A stretch of DNA of 43,273 bases, from positions 1-43,273 of the forward strand of contig JANWHQ010000023.1 in the NCBI GenBank assembly GCA_025450315.1. Reading direction: 5' to 3'. Positions 1 to 8,207 of the stretch are shown piece after piece. This DNA comes from Caulobacteraceae bacterium (lineage in GTDB: Bacteria; Pseudomonadota; Alphaproteobacteria; Caulobacterales; Caulobacteraceae). The position numbers and the translations under genes are program-made. The first letter of the stretch is position 1. Each line of letters opens with the position of its first letter. Below the pieces are notes generated by a model. The model was not told the origin of the DNA. It searched no databases and saw only the letters and a list, made by a program, of their open reading frames with translations.

Positions 1-472
1 AGTTGGAGCAGCCGATGTAGCGCACCTTGCCCGAGCGGACGAGCTGGTCCATCGCCTCCAGCGTCTCGTCCACCGGCGTGGCCGGGTCGTAGCCGTGCAG
101 CTGGTAGAGGTCGATGTAGTCGGTCCCCAGCCGCTTCAGCGACGCTTCGGCGGCGTTCAGCACGTGGCGGCGGCTGGCGCCGCCCTGGAACGGCCGCGAG
201 CCCATCGGCACGAAGCACTTGGTGGCGATGATGAAGTCGTCACGCTTGCCCTTCAGCCAGCGGCCGATGATCGCCTCGGTGTCGCCGCGCAGCTCCTGGT
301 CGCCGCCCAGCGGATAGGCGTCGGCGGTGTCGAAGAAGGTGATCCCGCCCTCGGCCGCCCGGTCCAGGATGCCGACCGAGGTGGGCTCGTCGCACTGCAG
401 GCCGAAGGTCATGGTGCCGAGGCACAGACGCGAGACCTTGAGCCCGGTCTTGCCGAGCCTGACGTGATCCAT
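1..472 (-). CDS. Aldo/keto reductase, partial (C-terminus beyond left edge)
   Basis: This is the N-terminal 157 residues of an aldo/keto reductase, which reduces carbonyls with NADPH in a TIM barrel. The ATG at 472 opens with [20 protein letters not shown], the classic family start. Next come the catalytic Asp and Tyr in [13 protein letters not shown], the catalytic Lys in IIATKCF, and the barrel motifs [12 protein letters not shown] and [11 protein letters not shown]. The remaining half, including the cofactor-binding C-terminal strands, lies outside the window. The next gene is divergent (608), with about 135 bases between them. The family is clear; the substrate is unknown. Confidence 0.93.
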   Translation of the reverse strand, partial: MDHVRLGKTGLKVSRLCLGTMTFGLQCDEPTSVGILDRAAEGGITFFDTADAYPLGGDQELRGDTEAIIGRWLKGKRDDFIIATKCFVPMGSRPFQGGASRRHVLNAAEASLKRLGTDYIDLYQLHGYDPATPVDETLEAMDQLVRSGKVRYIGCSN

Positions 473-607
473 GGGGTCAGTCCTTCCGATCGCTTGCCGC
501 GGGCGGTCGGGTCGGTTCTTGGCGCCAACCAGTTGCATCGGCAACGCTATTCGCGCGCGAGCCGCGAATGCTAAACAGCCCCGCCGGACGGGGGTGGAAG
601 ACGCGTG

Positions 608-1612
608 ATGCAAGCCTATGTGATGCCGCTTGGGTGCAAGTCGATCGACGATCTCAAGCTCGTCGAGCGGCCCGATCCCCAGCCCGGTCCCGGACAGGTG
701 GTGGTGCGGGTGCGCGCCGTCTCCCTGAACTATCGCGATCAGGCCGCGGTCACCGGCAACTACTTCCAGCAGGCCGACCGCGACACCGTCCCCTGCTCGG
801 ACGGCGCGGGCGAGGTCATCGCGGTGGGCGAGGGCGTGCGGACGCTGAAGGTCGGCGACAAGGTGGCCGGGACCTTCTCCCAGCCCGATCCGGCCGGCCC
901 GGCGGGCGGCCCGCCCTTGCCCATGGGCCTGCCGCTGGACGGCATGCTGGCCCAGCTGGTGCTGATGCACGAGGTGGGGGCCATCAAGCTGCCGCGCGGC
1001 TATTCCTTCGAGGAGGGCGCCTGCCTGCCCTGCGCCGGCGTCACCGCCTGGAATTGCCTGTTCGGGGTGGGCAGGCCGATCCGTCCGGGCGACACGGTCC
1101 TGGTGCTGGGTTCGGGCGGGGTCTCGGTCTGGGCGCTGCAGCTGGCCAAGGCCGCGGGCTGCCGGGTGGTGGCCACCACCTCGCGCGATTCCAAGGCCCA
1201 GCGGCTGCAGGCGCTCGGGGCCTCCGACGTGATCAACTACACGACCCACGAGAAGTGGGACGACGAGGTGATGCGGGTCACCGGCGGGCGCGGGGTCGAC
1301 TGCGTGGTCGAGGTCGGCGGCCAGGGCACCTTGCAGCGCTCGATGAACTCCCTGGCGCGGGGCGGCAAGGTCGGGCTGATCGGCGTGCTGACCAAGGGCA
1401 GCTCCAACCCCCACACCCTGATGATGAAGGGCGGCAGCCTGCACGGCATCTTCGTCGGCGACCGCACCCTGTTCGAGCAGCTGAACGCGGCCATCGACGC
1501 CAACGGCATCAAGCCTGTGATCGACCAGGTCTTCCCCTTCGCCCAGGCCAAGGACGCCTTCCACCACCAGGCCTCGGGCGACTTCATGGGCAAGGTGGTG
1601 ATCCAGGTCTGA
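608..1612 (+). CDS. Zinc-independent-type MDR alcohol dehydrogenase / quinone oxidoreductase-like protein
   Basis: A 334-residue medium-chain dehydrogenase/reductase (COG0604 type) that moves hydride between NAD(P)H and a carbonyl, alcohol or quinone. The N-terminal GroES-like fold carries [12 protein letters not shown] and the acidic [13 protein letters not shown] segment. The Rossmann half has [20 protein letters not shown] and then [17 protein letters not shown]. The cysteine cluster of the structural zinc lobe is absent. A GTG directly precedes the ATG (605); I prefer the ATG at 608 because a GGTGGAAG purine run sits upstream at a better distance. The convergent neighbour ends eight bases away. 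The substrate cannot be told from sequence. Confidence 0.9.
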   Translation: MQAYVMPLGCKSIDDLKLVERPDPQPGPGQVVVRVRAVSLNYRDQAAVTGNYFQQADRDTVPCSDGAGEVIAVGEGVRTLKVGDKVAGTFSQPDPAGPAGGPPLPMGLPLDGMLAQLVLMHEVGAIKLPRGYSFEEGACLPCAGVTAWNCLFGVGRPIRPGDTVLVLGSGGVSVWALQLAKAAGCRVVATTSRDSKAQRLQALGASDVINYTTHEKWDDEVMRVTGGRGVDCVVEVGGQGTLQRSMNSLARGGKVGLIGVLTKGSSNPHTLMMKGGSLHGIFVGDRTLFEQLNAAIDANGIKPVIDQVFPFAQAKDAFHHQASGDFMGKVVIQV

Positions 1613-1619
1613 GGCCCGT

Positions 1620-2690
1620 TCAGAACCCCCAGGCCGCGGGAGAGGCGATCTCGGGCCCCGGCAGGACCGCCGACAGGGGCTGAGGCTGGCGGGTCAGGGT
1701 TTCGGCGACGACGGTGCTGACCCGGCCGTGGAAGATGGATTCGATCTTGAGCGGCACGCCGTCCTCGGTGCGGCAGTCGCGCTGGCCGCCGTCCGAGATG
1801 GGGATGGTGGGACCGAACCAGCGGCATGATACCCCAAGCACGACCTCCGCCGGACGGTCGGGGATCGGGCCTTCGTACGGCTCGTCGAGGTCCGGATCGC
1901 GGCGGTCGATCGACAGCTCGCGCCGGCCCCCGCCATAGCGGACGTATCTGAGCGCCAGGCCTGCTCGGCGATCGGTGACGGCCAGCCAACGGCCCCCTCC
2001 GGGTTCGTCGCGGTCAATCGAGGTCCAGGCGCCGCTGCGGCGGACCGTGACGCGCGGCGTAGCGCCTCCGCCGGCCCGGAGCACGACCTCGACATCCCCA
2101 TGGTGATCCCCTGCCAGGGACCCGGAGCGAGCCCAGGAGGCCAGCTGGATGGCGTGCAGCGGAGGCCGCACCTCGGTCTCCGCGACCGGCGCCCGGACGA
2201 TCCGCGTCGCGGCGCGCAGGTCGACCCCGTCCCGCCGCCAGAGCTCGATCCCGTCGTCCGTGGCGCAGCCGCTGCGTTCGTAGGTCAGGGTCGACCCCGG
2301 CCGGGGCGCCAGCCTCCAGACCCGGCATCTTTCCCCGAGACGGGTCTGGGACTCGCCGGTGAAGGTCCGCCGGCCAACCGGCGGGATCGCCGAGCCGGGC
2401 TCGTCGACGATCATGATGTCTCGGATCGGTGCGCCCTCTTCGGCGTAGGTCTCCAGGCTCACCGGGCTCCCCAGGCGCGAATAGAGCCGATGAACCTCGG
2501 GCTTGCCGGCGCTCCCGCCCGGGGTGCGCTGATCGATCCGGATCTCCCGCCCGTGCAGCCGCAGCGTCTCCACCGCCGGACCGCCGTGCGTGATGGGCTC
2601 GATGTGGTACGTGACGATGGCGTCGGCGCGCGCGCCGCCGGCCGCGGCCAGCGCCGCCCAAAACGCGATGTTCGAGGCTCGCCCAGCCAC
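1620..2690 (-). CDS. Exported protein of unknown function
   Basis: About 356 residues that I do not recognise. The start is probably the GTG at 2690, six bases after a GGAG. A second GTG at 2696 is in frame but too close to that site. The N-terminus ([16 protein letters not shown] then DAIV) is a signal peptide, so the protein is probably periplasmic. The rest is hydrophilic with many charged beta-like stretches, a CRVWRL segment near the middle and a second cysteine pair late ([16 protein letters not shown]) that could form disulfides. It follows the YkgJ-like gene on the same strand but is separated by about 110 bases. Codon use is normal for the window. Confidence 0.75.
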   Translation of the reverse strand: MAGRASNIAFWAALAAAGGARADAIVTYHIEPITHGGPAVETLRLHGREIRIDQRTPGGSAGKPEVHRLYSRLGSPVSLETYAEEGAPIRDIMIVDEPGSAIPPVGRRTFTGESQTRLGERCRVWRLAPRPGSTLTYERSGCATDDGIELWRRDGVDLRAATRIVRAPVAETEVRPPLHAIQLASWARSGSLAGDHHGDVEVVLRAGGGATPRVTVRRSGAWTSIDRDEPGGGRWLAVTDRRAGLALRYVRYGGGRRELSIDRRDPDLDEPYEGPIPDRPAEVVLGVSCRWFGPTIPISDGGQRDCRTEDGVPLKIESIFHGRVSTVVAETLTRQPQPLSAVLPGPEIASPAAWGF

Positions 2691-2801
2691 CCGCACCTCC
2701 TTCGAGGGCTCAGCCTATCGCGGCGTGGCTGACAAATCGTTCGGCCCTGGCCCCAGCGGAAGCGTTTTCGACGCCGGCCTCCGCCAGCGGCCGGTCGCGG
2801 T

Positions 2802-3401
2802 CTAAGGCGCATCCCACCTGAAGGCGGCGTCCGCGATCCGTTGGGCGGGCGGACGGCGGTCGGAGCCGTAGTCGGCGGCGGGTATGGCCAGTTCGCGACC
2901 TTCGGCGGGGAAGACGGCCGGATCGGTCGCGCGGTCGTAGATGCGGCCCGAGGGCGCGAAGGCGATCCTGCCTCGCATGCCCTGCTCGATCACCACCACG
3001 GCGCAGTTCCAGGCCGCGGCCAGACGCCGGAAGATTTCCCGCCAGGCGGGTTGGTCCCACGCATGAGGCCGTCCGATCTCGGCGCAGACCTTCACCACCG
3101 TCGGCCAGGTCTCGAGCTGATCGACCGCCAGCATGAAACCGCACCCCGCCGGGAACATCTCCGCGGGCAGCAGGCTGTCGGACCGGCGCCAGAGGCAGGT
3201 GAAGCTCTTGCACGACGGGGGGTGGTCGCCCCAGACCGCACAGCCGCCCTCGCTCGCCAGGTGCGCGCAAGCGGTCCAGGCCGGCTTGTCCAGCTCCCGG
3301 ATCGCCATGACGGTGCAGCAGAGCTGGCACCCATCGCAGGTGCGGGCCGTGGGCTGGGCCTGCAGCCGCCGCCGCCAGCTGTCGTCGGATCGTCCGCTCA
3401 C
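2802..3401 (-). CDS. YkgJ-type cysteine-cluster protein
   Basis: A 199-residue protein with the CxxCxxCC-type cluster of the YkgJ/UPF0153 family at residues 22-28 (CDGCQLCC), followed by more cysteines in WTACAHLASEGGCAVWG and PPSCKSFTCLW. The family is thought to bind zinc or iron-sulfur, but its role is not settled. The start is a GTG with a weak ribosome site. It lies 19 bases downstream of the benzoylformate-decarboxylase-like gene on the same strand, so co-transcription is possible. The C-terminal half has no recognised motif. Confidence 0.85.
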   Translation of the reverse strand: MSGRSDDSWRRRLQAQPTARTCDGCQLCCTVMAIRELDKPAWTACAHLASEGGCAVWGDHPPSCKSFTCLWRRSDSLLPAEMFPAGCGFMLAVDQLETWPTVVKVCAEIGRPHAWDQPAWREIFRRLAAAWNCAVVVIEQGMRGRIAFAPSGRIYDRATDPAVFPAEGRELAIPAADYGSDRRPPAQRIADAAFRWDAP

Positions 3402-3420
3402 TGACGGTCGCCGCTAGGAC

Positions 3421-5037
3421 TCAGAAGCTGGCCTCGACGATCACGTCCACCAGGAACGGTCCCTTGGAATTCAGGGCCTGCATCAGCACCCCGTCGAGGT
3501 TCTCGGCCTTCTCCACCCGCGCCGCCTCGCAGCCCAGCGCGCGGGCCAGGCTGACGAAGTCGATGCCGGGCAGGTCCACGCCCACCAGGTCCTGCATCTG
3601 GAACAGGGTCCCCATGTGCTTCAGCGCCAGGTAGCCTGAGTTGTTCACGATCAGGATGGTCATCGGCAGCCTGGACTGCGCCGCGGTCCACAGGGCCTGG
3701 ACGCCGTACATGGCCGAGCCGTCGCCGATGATGGCGATGACCCGCTTGTCCGGTTCGGCCAGGGCCACGCCGACCGACGCCGGCAGGCCATAGCCCAGTC
3801 CGCCCGAACCGGTGGTCAGGAAGCCGTTGGCCTGCTCGATCGGCAACTGGTCGTTCATCGGCTCGCGGGTGGTCGGCGCCTCCTCGACGATGATCGAGTC
3901 CCTGGGCCGGAGCCTGCGCAGCTGCTGCATCAGGTAGCGCGGCGGGATCGGGGTCGCGGCGGCGATCTCGGGCGGAGCGGCGCGACCCTGGGCCGAAGGC
4001 CGGGCCGGCGGGGCGGGCCGGGCCAGCAGCTCGGCCACCGCGGCGCCGACGTTGGCGACGATCGAGACGCCCTCGGGCGTGTAGGCGGCTTGGTCCGGGT
4101 CGGAGACCACCTGGAATAGCCTTGAGCCCTCGGGGATGAACGGGCCCGGCGCCTCGTTGTGATAGGTGAAGGCCGGCGCGCCCAGCACCAGGATCAGGTC
4201 GTGCCCCTTCAGCTTGGCCGAGACGGCCGGCTTCATCGGGGCGAGGAATCCGGCGAACAGCGGATGGCTCTCGGGAAAGCCGCAGCGGTAGGTGCGCGGC
4301 GCCACCCAGACCGGGGCCTGGAACCGCTCGGCCAGCGCCACCACCCCGCCGAAGGCGCCCGAACGGTCCACGTCCGAGCCGACCACGATCACCGGGCTCT
4401 TGGCCGCTTCCATGGCCTCGCCGAGGTCGGCCAGGGCGGCGGGGTCGGGGCCGCGGCGGGTGATCACCTGGCGGGGCTCGATCAGCTCGCAGGCCTTGTC
4501 CCAGTCGTCGACCGGCACCGAGACGAACACGGGGCCCATCGGCTCGGTCATGGCGGTGTAATAGGCCCTGGCGACGGCCGCCGGCACATCCTCGGCCCGG
4601 GCCGGCTCGATGGAGTACTTCACATAGGGGCGGGGGAATTCGGCCGCGTCGCGGGCGCCCAGGAACGGGTCCATGGGCAGCATGGAGCGGGCCTGCTGGC
4701 CGGCGATCACCACCACCGGGGCGTTGTTCTTCCAGGCGGTGAACAGGTTGCCCAGGGCGTGGCCGGTGCCGGCGGCCGAGTGCAGGTTGACGAAGGCGGC
4801 GTTTTTCGAGGCCTGGGCGTAGCCGTCGGCCATGCCCACCACCACCGACTCCTGCAGGCCCAGGACGTAGCGGAAGTCCTTGGGCCAGTCGCGGAACAGC
4901 GGCAGCTCGGTTGAGCCGGGGTTGCCGAACAGGGTAGTGCAGCCGAAGCCGCGCATCAGATGCAGCACCGCCTCGCGCACGGTGACTTGGCGGGTGGCGG
5001 ATGCGCCCAAGCGCTGGGTCGAAGCGGCGTCGTCCAT
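3421..5037 (-). CDS. mdlC: Thiamine-diphosphate-dependent decarboxylase, benzoylformate decarboxylase-like
   Basis: A 538-residue ThDP enzyme, predicted to convert benzoylformate or a related 2-oxo acid to an aldehyde plus CO2. It has the three-domain layout: PYR domain with FGNPGSTELP (Ser42), the cofactor Glu63 in LQESVVVGMADGYA and His86 in NLHSAAGTG; a central domain; and the PP domain with GDGSAMYGVQALW and the NNSGY end of the ThDP motif. Ser42, His86 and His293 (FTYHNEAPG) match the active-site Ser26, His70 and His281 of Pseudomonas putida benzoylformate decarboxylase. I chose the ATG at 5037 (GGAG six bases upstream) over an upstream TTG at 5049. It follows an aldehyde dehydrogenase on the same strand, giving a decarboxylase plus dehydrogenase pair that could turn aryl-glyoxylates into aryl carboxylates. 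Confidence 0.87.
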   Translation of the reverse strand: MDDAASTQRLGASATRQVTVREAVLHLMRGFGCTTLFGNPGSTELPLFRDWPKDFRYVLGLQESVVVGMADGYAQASKNAAFVNLHSAAGTGHALGNLFTAWKNNAPVVVIAGQQARSMLPMDPFLGARDAAEFPRPYVKYSIEPARAEDVPAAVARAYYTAMTEPMGPVFVSVPVDDWDKACELIEPRQVITRRGPDPAALADLGEAMEAAKSPVIVVGSDVDRSGAFGGVVALAERFQAPVWVAPRTYRCGFPESHPLFAGFLAPMKPAVSAKLKGHDLILVLGAPAFTYHNEAPGPFIPEGSRLFQVVSDPDQAAYTPEGVSIVANVGAAVAELLARPAPPARPSAQGRAAPPEIAAATPIPPRYLMQQLRRLRPRDSIIVEEAPTTREPMNDQLPIEQANGFLTTGSGGLGYGLPASVGVALAEPDKRVIAIIGDGSAMYGVQALWTAAQSRLPMTILIVNNSGYLALKHMGTLFQMQDLVGVDLPGIDFVSLARALGCEAARVEKAENLDGVLMQALNSKGPFLVDVIVEASF

Positions 5038-5049
5038 GGCGTTCTCCAA

Positions 5050-5190
5050 CTTCTCCTCTCCCTGAGGGAGTGGAAGGGGCCCATCGCGCCAGCGATGGGA
5101 AGGTGAGGGGTTGCGCCCCTCCGCCTTCTCCCCCTCATCTTCCCGCGCCTGCAGCGCGGGCCCCTTGTTCCCCCGATGGGAGAAGAGATT
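5050..5190. repeat. Intergenic stretch with three palindromes
   Basis: A G/C-rich spacer between two co-directional genes. It contains three hairpins in tandem: CCATCGC/GCGATGG (5081-5098), AGGGG/CCCCT (5105-5119) and CCCGCGC/GCGCGGG (5142-5160). The ends are also roughly complementary (CTTCTCCTCTCCC near 5050, GGGAGAAGAG near 5180). No coding signal is visible. It looks like a dispersed palindromic repeat and could form or stabilise an mRNA end between the two genes. Confidence 0.55.
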
Positions 5191-5191
5191 C

Positions 5192-6697
5192 TCAGCCGAC
5201 CTTCATCACCACGGTCTTCAGCTCGGTGTAGAGCTCGATGGCGGCGGCGCCGTTCTCGCGGCCGATGCCCGACTGCTTCATGCCGCCGAACGGCAGGTTC
5301 GGGTCGACGACGTTGTGGGTGTTCACCCAGACCGTGCCAGCCTTGATGCGGCGGGTCAGGCGATGGGCCAGCGAGAGGTTGTTGGTCCAGACGCTGGCGG
5401 CCAGGCCGTAGGTGGTGTTGTTGGCCTCCGCCGCGATCTCGTCGACCGACTTGTAGGGGGTGGCGACCACCACCGGCCCGAAGATCTCCTCGCGGATCAG
5501 GGTGGAATCCGACCCGAGGCCGGTGAACACGGTCGGCTGCACGAAATAGCCCTGGTTGCCGTGGCGCGCGCCGCCGGCGACGGCCTCGCCGCCCTCCGCC
5601 CGGCCCTTCTCGATGTAGCCCAGCACCCGGTCCATCTGCTCCTGCGAGACCACCGGGCCCATCTGGGAACTTGGATCGTGGCCGGCCCCGAGCTTGATCG
5701 ACTTGGCGACGTTGGCCACGCCCTCGACCACCTTGTCGAACAGCTTGTGCTCCACATAGAGCCTGGAGCCGGCGGTGCAGACTTGGCCGGAGTTGAAGAA
5801 GATGGCGTTGGCCGCGCCCGCCACCGCCGTCTCGACGTCGGCGTCCGCCGCCACGATCACCGGCGACTTGCCGCCCAGCTCCAGCGACACCCGCTTCAGC
5901 GAGTTCATCGCCGTCTTGCCGATCAGCTTGCCCACCTCCGTCGAGCCGGTGAAGGCGATCTTGTCGACGTCCGGATGCTCGGTCAGGGCGGCGCCGGCGG
6001 TCTCGCCGAAGCCGGTCACGATGTTGACCACGCCCGGCGGGAAGCCGGCCTCGAGGATCAGCTCGCCCAGGCGCAGGGCGGTCAGCGAGGTCTGCTCGGC
6101 GGGCTTCAGCACGCAGGTGCAGCCCACCGCCAGGGCCGGCGCCAGCTTCCAGGTCGCCATCGCCAGGGGGAAGTTCCAGGGCACGATCTGGCCCACCACC
6201 CCCACCGGCTGGCGCAGGGTGTAGGCCTGGTATTCCTCGCCGGGCATGCCGAGGGAGACGTCCAGCGTCTTGCCCTCGATCTTGGTGGCCCAGCCGGCCA
6301 TGTAGCGGAAGAAGTCGACTGTGCCCTGGACGTCGACGATGCGGGCGAAGAACACCAGCTTGCCGTTGTCCAGCGACTCCAGCTGGGCCAGTTCCTCGGC
6401 GTTGTGCTCGATCAGGTCGGCCAGCTTCAGCATCAGCCGCTCGCGCTCGACCGGGCGCATGCGGCTCCAGGCGGAGTCGTCGAAGGCCCGGCGCGCGGCC
6501 TTCACGGCGCGGTCGACGTCTTCCTTCTCGCCGGCGGCCAGCTGGCAGATCACGCTCTCGGTGGCCGGATCGATGGCGTCGAAGGTCTTGCCCGAGGCGG
6601 AGGCCACCCACTGGCCGTCGATCAGCAGCTTGCCCGCCCGCGACAGGAAGGCCTGGGCCGCCTCGCCCAGGTGGGAGATCTTGGTCATCTCGTTCAT
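5192..6697 (-). CDS. NAD(P)-dependent aldehyde dehydrogenase, phenylacetaldehyde/betaine-aldehyde type
   Basis: A 501-residue class 1/2-like aldehyde dehydrogenase that oxidises an aldehyde to its acid. Catalytic residues are visible: Asn175 (VPWNFP), Lys198 (VLKPAEQT), the coenzyme motif FTGSTEVG (249-256), general base Glu273 (LELGGKSP) and nucleophile Cys307 (NSGQVCTAGS). EEIFGPVV and the C-terminal LPFGGMKQSGIGRE are also intact. The ATG at 6697 follows GGAGGAAACAGCGCC, an excellent ribosome site; the longer open frame begins at a non-preferred codon. Similarity is greatest to phenylacetaldehyde/betaine-aldehyde dehydrogenases. Together with the downstream decarboxylase and the divergent AraC gene this suggests an inducible aromatic-acid side pathway, which is inference. 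Confidence 0.92.
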   Translation of the reverse strand: MNEMTKISHLGEAAQAFLSRAGKLLIDGQWVASASGKTFDAIDPATESVICQLAAGEKEDVDRAVKAARRAFDDSAWSRMRPVERERLMLKLADLIEHNAEELAQLESLDNGKLVFFARIVDVQGTVDFFRYMAGWATKIEGKTLDVSLGMPGEEYQAYTLRQPVGVVGQIVPWNFPLAMATWKLAPALAVGCTCVLKPAEQTSLTALRLGELILEAGFPPGVVNIVTGFGETAGAALTEHPDVDKIAFTGSTEVGKLIGKTAMNSLKRVSLELGGKSPVIVAADADVETAVAGAANAIFFNSGQVCTAGSRLYVEHKLFDKVVEGVANVAKSIKLGAGHDPSSQMGPVVSQEQMDRVLGYIEKGRAEGGEAVAGGARHGNQGYFVQPTVFTGLGSDSTLIREEIFGPVVVATPYKSVDEIAAEANNTTYGLAASVWTNNLSLAHRLTRRIKAGTVWVNTHNVVDPNLPFGGMKQSGIGRENGAAAIELYTELKTVVMKVG

Positions 6698-6720
6698 GGC
6701 GCTGTTTCCTCCGCAGGCCG

Positions 6721-6737
6721 GTTTGGCCGCACCAAAC
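6721..6737. promoter_or_regulatory. Inverted repeat between divergent aldehyde dehydrogenase and AraC genes
   Basis: GTTTGG-N5-CCAAAC is a perfect 6-bp inverted repeat in the 87-base divergent spacer, 24 bases upstream of the aldehyde dehydrogenase start. Its position suits an operator, perhaps for the neighbouring AraC protein. AraC proteins usually prefer direct repeats, so the link is tentative. Confidence 0.35.
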
Positions 6738-6784
6738 ACCTTGGATGGGTGGATGGGAAGAGGCCGCGGCGCTAGCTTTCGGCC

Positions 6785-7648
6785 ATGACCGCGCGCCGCA
6801 CAGAACCCTTGGGTCTCGACCGGATCGCCCCGCTGCTGGCCGAGGTGAAGGACAACCTGGGCGGCGACCTATCCCTGGCCGCCCTGGCCAAGGCCCATGG
6901 CGCCTCGCCCTTCCAGTTCCACCGTCGGTTCTCCAGCCTGGTCGGCGAGACCCCGCGCCGGCACGTGGAGCGGCTGAGGCTCGAGCGGGCGGCCTACAAG
7001 CTGGCGGTCACCGACGACCGCATCGTCGACATCGCCCTGTCGGTGGGCTTCGACAGCCACGAGGCCTTCACCCGCGCCTTCCGCCGATGGGAAGGCCGCT
7101 CGCCCCGGGCCTATCGCGCCGCGGCCAGGGCGGCTCAGGCCGAGCGGCTAGAGCGCAACCGGCATTTCCAGGGCGACGGCTGCCGTTTCACCGAGGCCTG
7201 GTTCGAGCCCCGGCCGCCGACCCCGATGCTGGCGGTCCGCATCCTGGGCGCCTACGCTGGCCTGGATGCCGCCAGGCGGAGCCCGGTCTGGCGCGAGATC
7301 GCGGCGTGGGCGGCCGCGCACGGCATGGCCTTGGGCCCCGAGCGCTGGGGCCTGTTCCCTGACGATCCGACCCTGACCCCGCCCGAGCTGCAGGGCGCCG
7401 ATCTCTGCATTCCTGTCGCCCGGCCCGTGCAGGGCGACAAGCGGGTGCGCTGCCTGGAGCTGGCCGGCGGGCTCTACGGCAAGATCGGCCACGTCGGTCT
7501 GGGCTCCACGGTAGGACAGGCCTATCGCCAGCTGGCGGACGCCATCCGCCGTTCGCCCTACGCCTTCCGCGAGGACCCGCCGGTGCAGGTGTTCTTCGAG
7601 GACGACGCCGAGCGTTTCGAGGTCTGGTTCCCGGTCCGCCGCCGATGA
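6785..7648 (+). CDS. AraC-family transcriptional regulator with GyrI-like effector domain
   Basis: A 287-residue regulator with the DNA-binding part first. Two helix-turn-helix units occupy roughly residues 10-110: LSLAALAKAHGASPFQFHRR, then IVDIALSVGFDSHEAFTRAF ending in GRSPRAYR. The C-terminal 150 residues resemble a GyrI/SOUL-like small-molecule-binding domain (FEPRPPTPMLAVRILGAY, CIPVARPVQ, VFFEDDAERFEVWFPV). This is the Rob/TipA-like arrangement, so it probably senses a hydrophobic or cationic ligand. It is divergent from the aldehyde dehydrogenase and is the likely local regulator. A strong ribosome site is not evident before the ATG. Confidence 0.9.
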   Translation: MTARRTEPLGLDRIAPLLAEVKDNLGGDLSLAALAKAHGASPFQFHRRFSSLVGETPRRHVERLRLERAAYKLAVTDDRIVDIALSVGFDSHEAFTRAFRRWEGRSPRAYRAAARAAQAERLERNRHFQGDGCRFTEAWFEPRPPTPMLAVRILGAYAGLDAARRSPVWREIAAWAAAHGMALGPERWGLFPDDPTLTPPELQGADLCIPVARPVQGDKRVRCLELAGGLYGKIGHVGLGSTVGQAYRQLADAIRRSPYAFREDPPVQVFFEDDAERFEVWFPVRRR

Positions 7649-7718
7649 GCCGCAAGAAAGATCAAGACGGCCGGCTCCGGTGATCCTAGCTTTCGCGTCA
7701 CATCGGCGGGAGGGACGC

Positions 7719-8147
7719 ATGGGGAAGTCGGGTCTTGCCGCGTGGGCGGCCATCGGGCTCGCCCTGGCGCATCCGGCCGCAGCCGCCACGGGAGGTCACA
7801 TGCCGGCTCCGATCGTGTTCTTCGACATCGCCGGGCCGGACATGGCCAGGCAGGCGGCCTTCTACCGGACGGTGTTCGACTGGGACGTCGACGCCAGCGG
7901 CGGCTTCACGGCGCCGGCCATCACCCCCCTGCCCGGGACGCTCCGGGCCGATCCGGCGGGGCATATGATCTACGTCGGGGTAGACGACGTCGCCGCCACC
8001 CTGGCCAAGATCGTCGCCAACGGCGGCAAGATCGTCACCCCGCGCTTCGAGGTGAAGGGCGTGGTGGTGCTGGGCCTGTTCACCGACCCGGCCGGCAATC
8101 CCATGGGCCTGGTCGAGATGGCGGGCGGCAAGCCGAAGGTTCCTTAG
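7719..8147 (+). CDS. Exported VOC (glyoxalase/dioxygenase-like) family protein
   Basis: 142 residues. After a signal peptide (SGLAAWAAIGLALAHPAAAA) comes a single vicinal-oxygen-chelate module: IVFFDIAGPDMARQAAFYRT, then HMIYVGVDDVAATLAKIVAN, VTPRFEVKG and LFTDPAGNPMGLVE. VOC folds bind a metal or small ligand in enzymes or resistance proteins. The start at 7719 follows GGGAGGGACGC. An in-frame ATG at 7800 would give a purely cytoplasmic protein, but the ribosome site favours the long form. Export is unusual for this family. It is 70 bases from the AraC gene and may be co-transcribed with it. Confidence 0.8.
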   Translation: MGKSGLAAWAAIGLALAHPAAAATGGHMPAPIVFFDIAGPDMARQAAFYRTVFDWDVDASGGFTAPAITPLPGTLRADPAGHMIYVGVDDVAATLAKIVANGGKIVTPRFEVKGVVVLGLFTDPAGNPMGLVEMAGGKPKVP

Positions 8148-8150
8148 GCC

Positions 8151-8188
8151 CCTGACCCCGCTCGTCCCGCTGGGATGGGCGGGTCAGG
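8151..8188. terminator. Hairpin between convergent genes
   Basis: CCTGACCC...GGGTCAGG forms a long hairpin closed by TCCC-GCT-GGGA. It lies between the convergent VOC and PQQ dehydrogenase genes. No U-tract follows, so it is better read as an mRNA-end structure or a short palindromic repeat than a classical intrinsic terminator. Confidence 0.5.
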
Positions 8189-8207
8189 AAGAATGTTCAG
8201 GCGCTCC

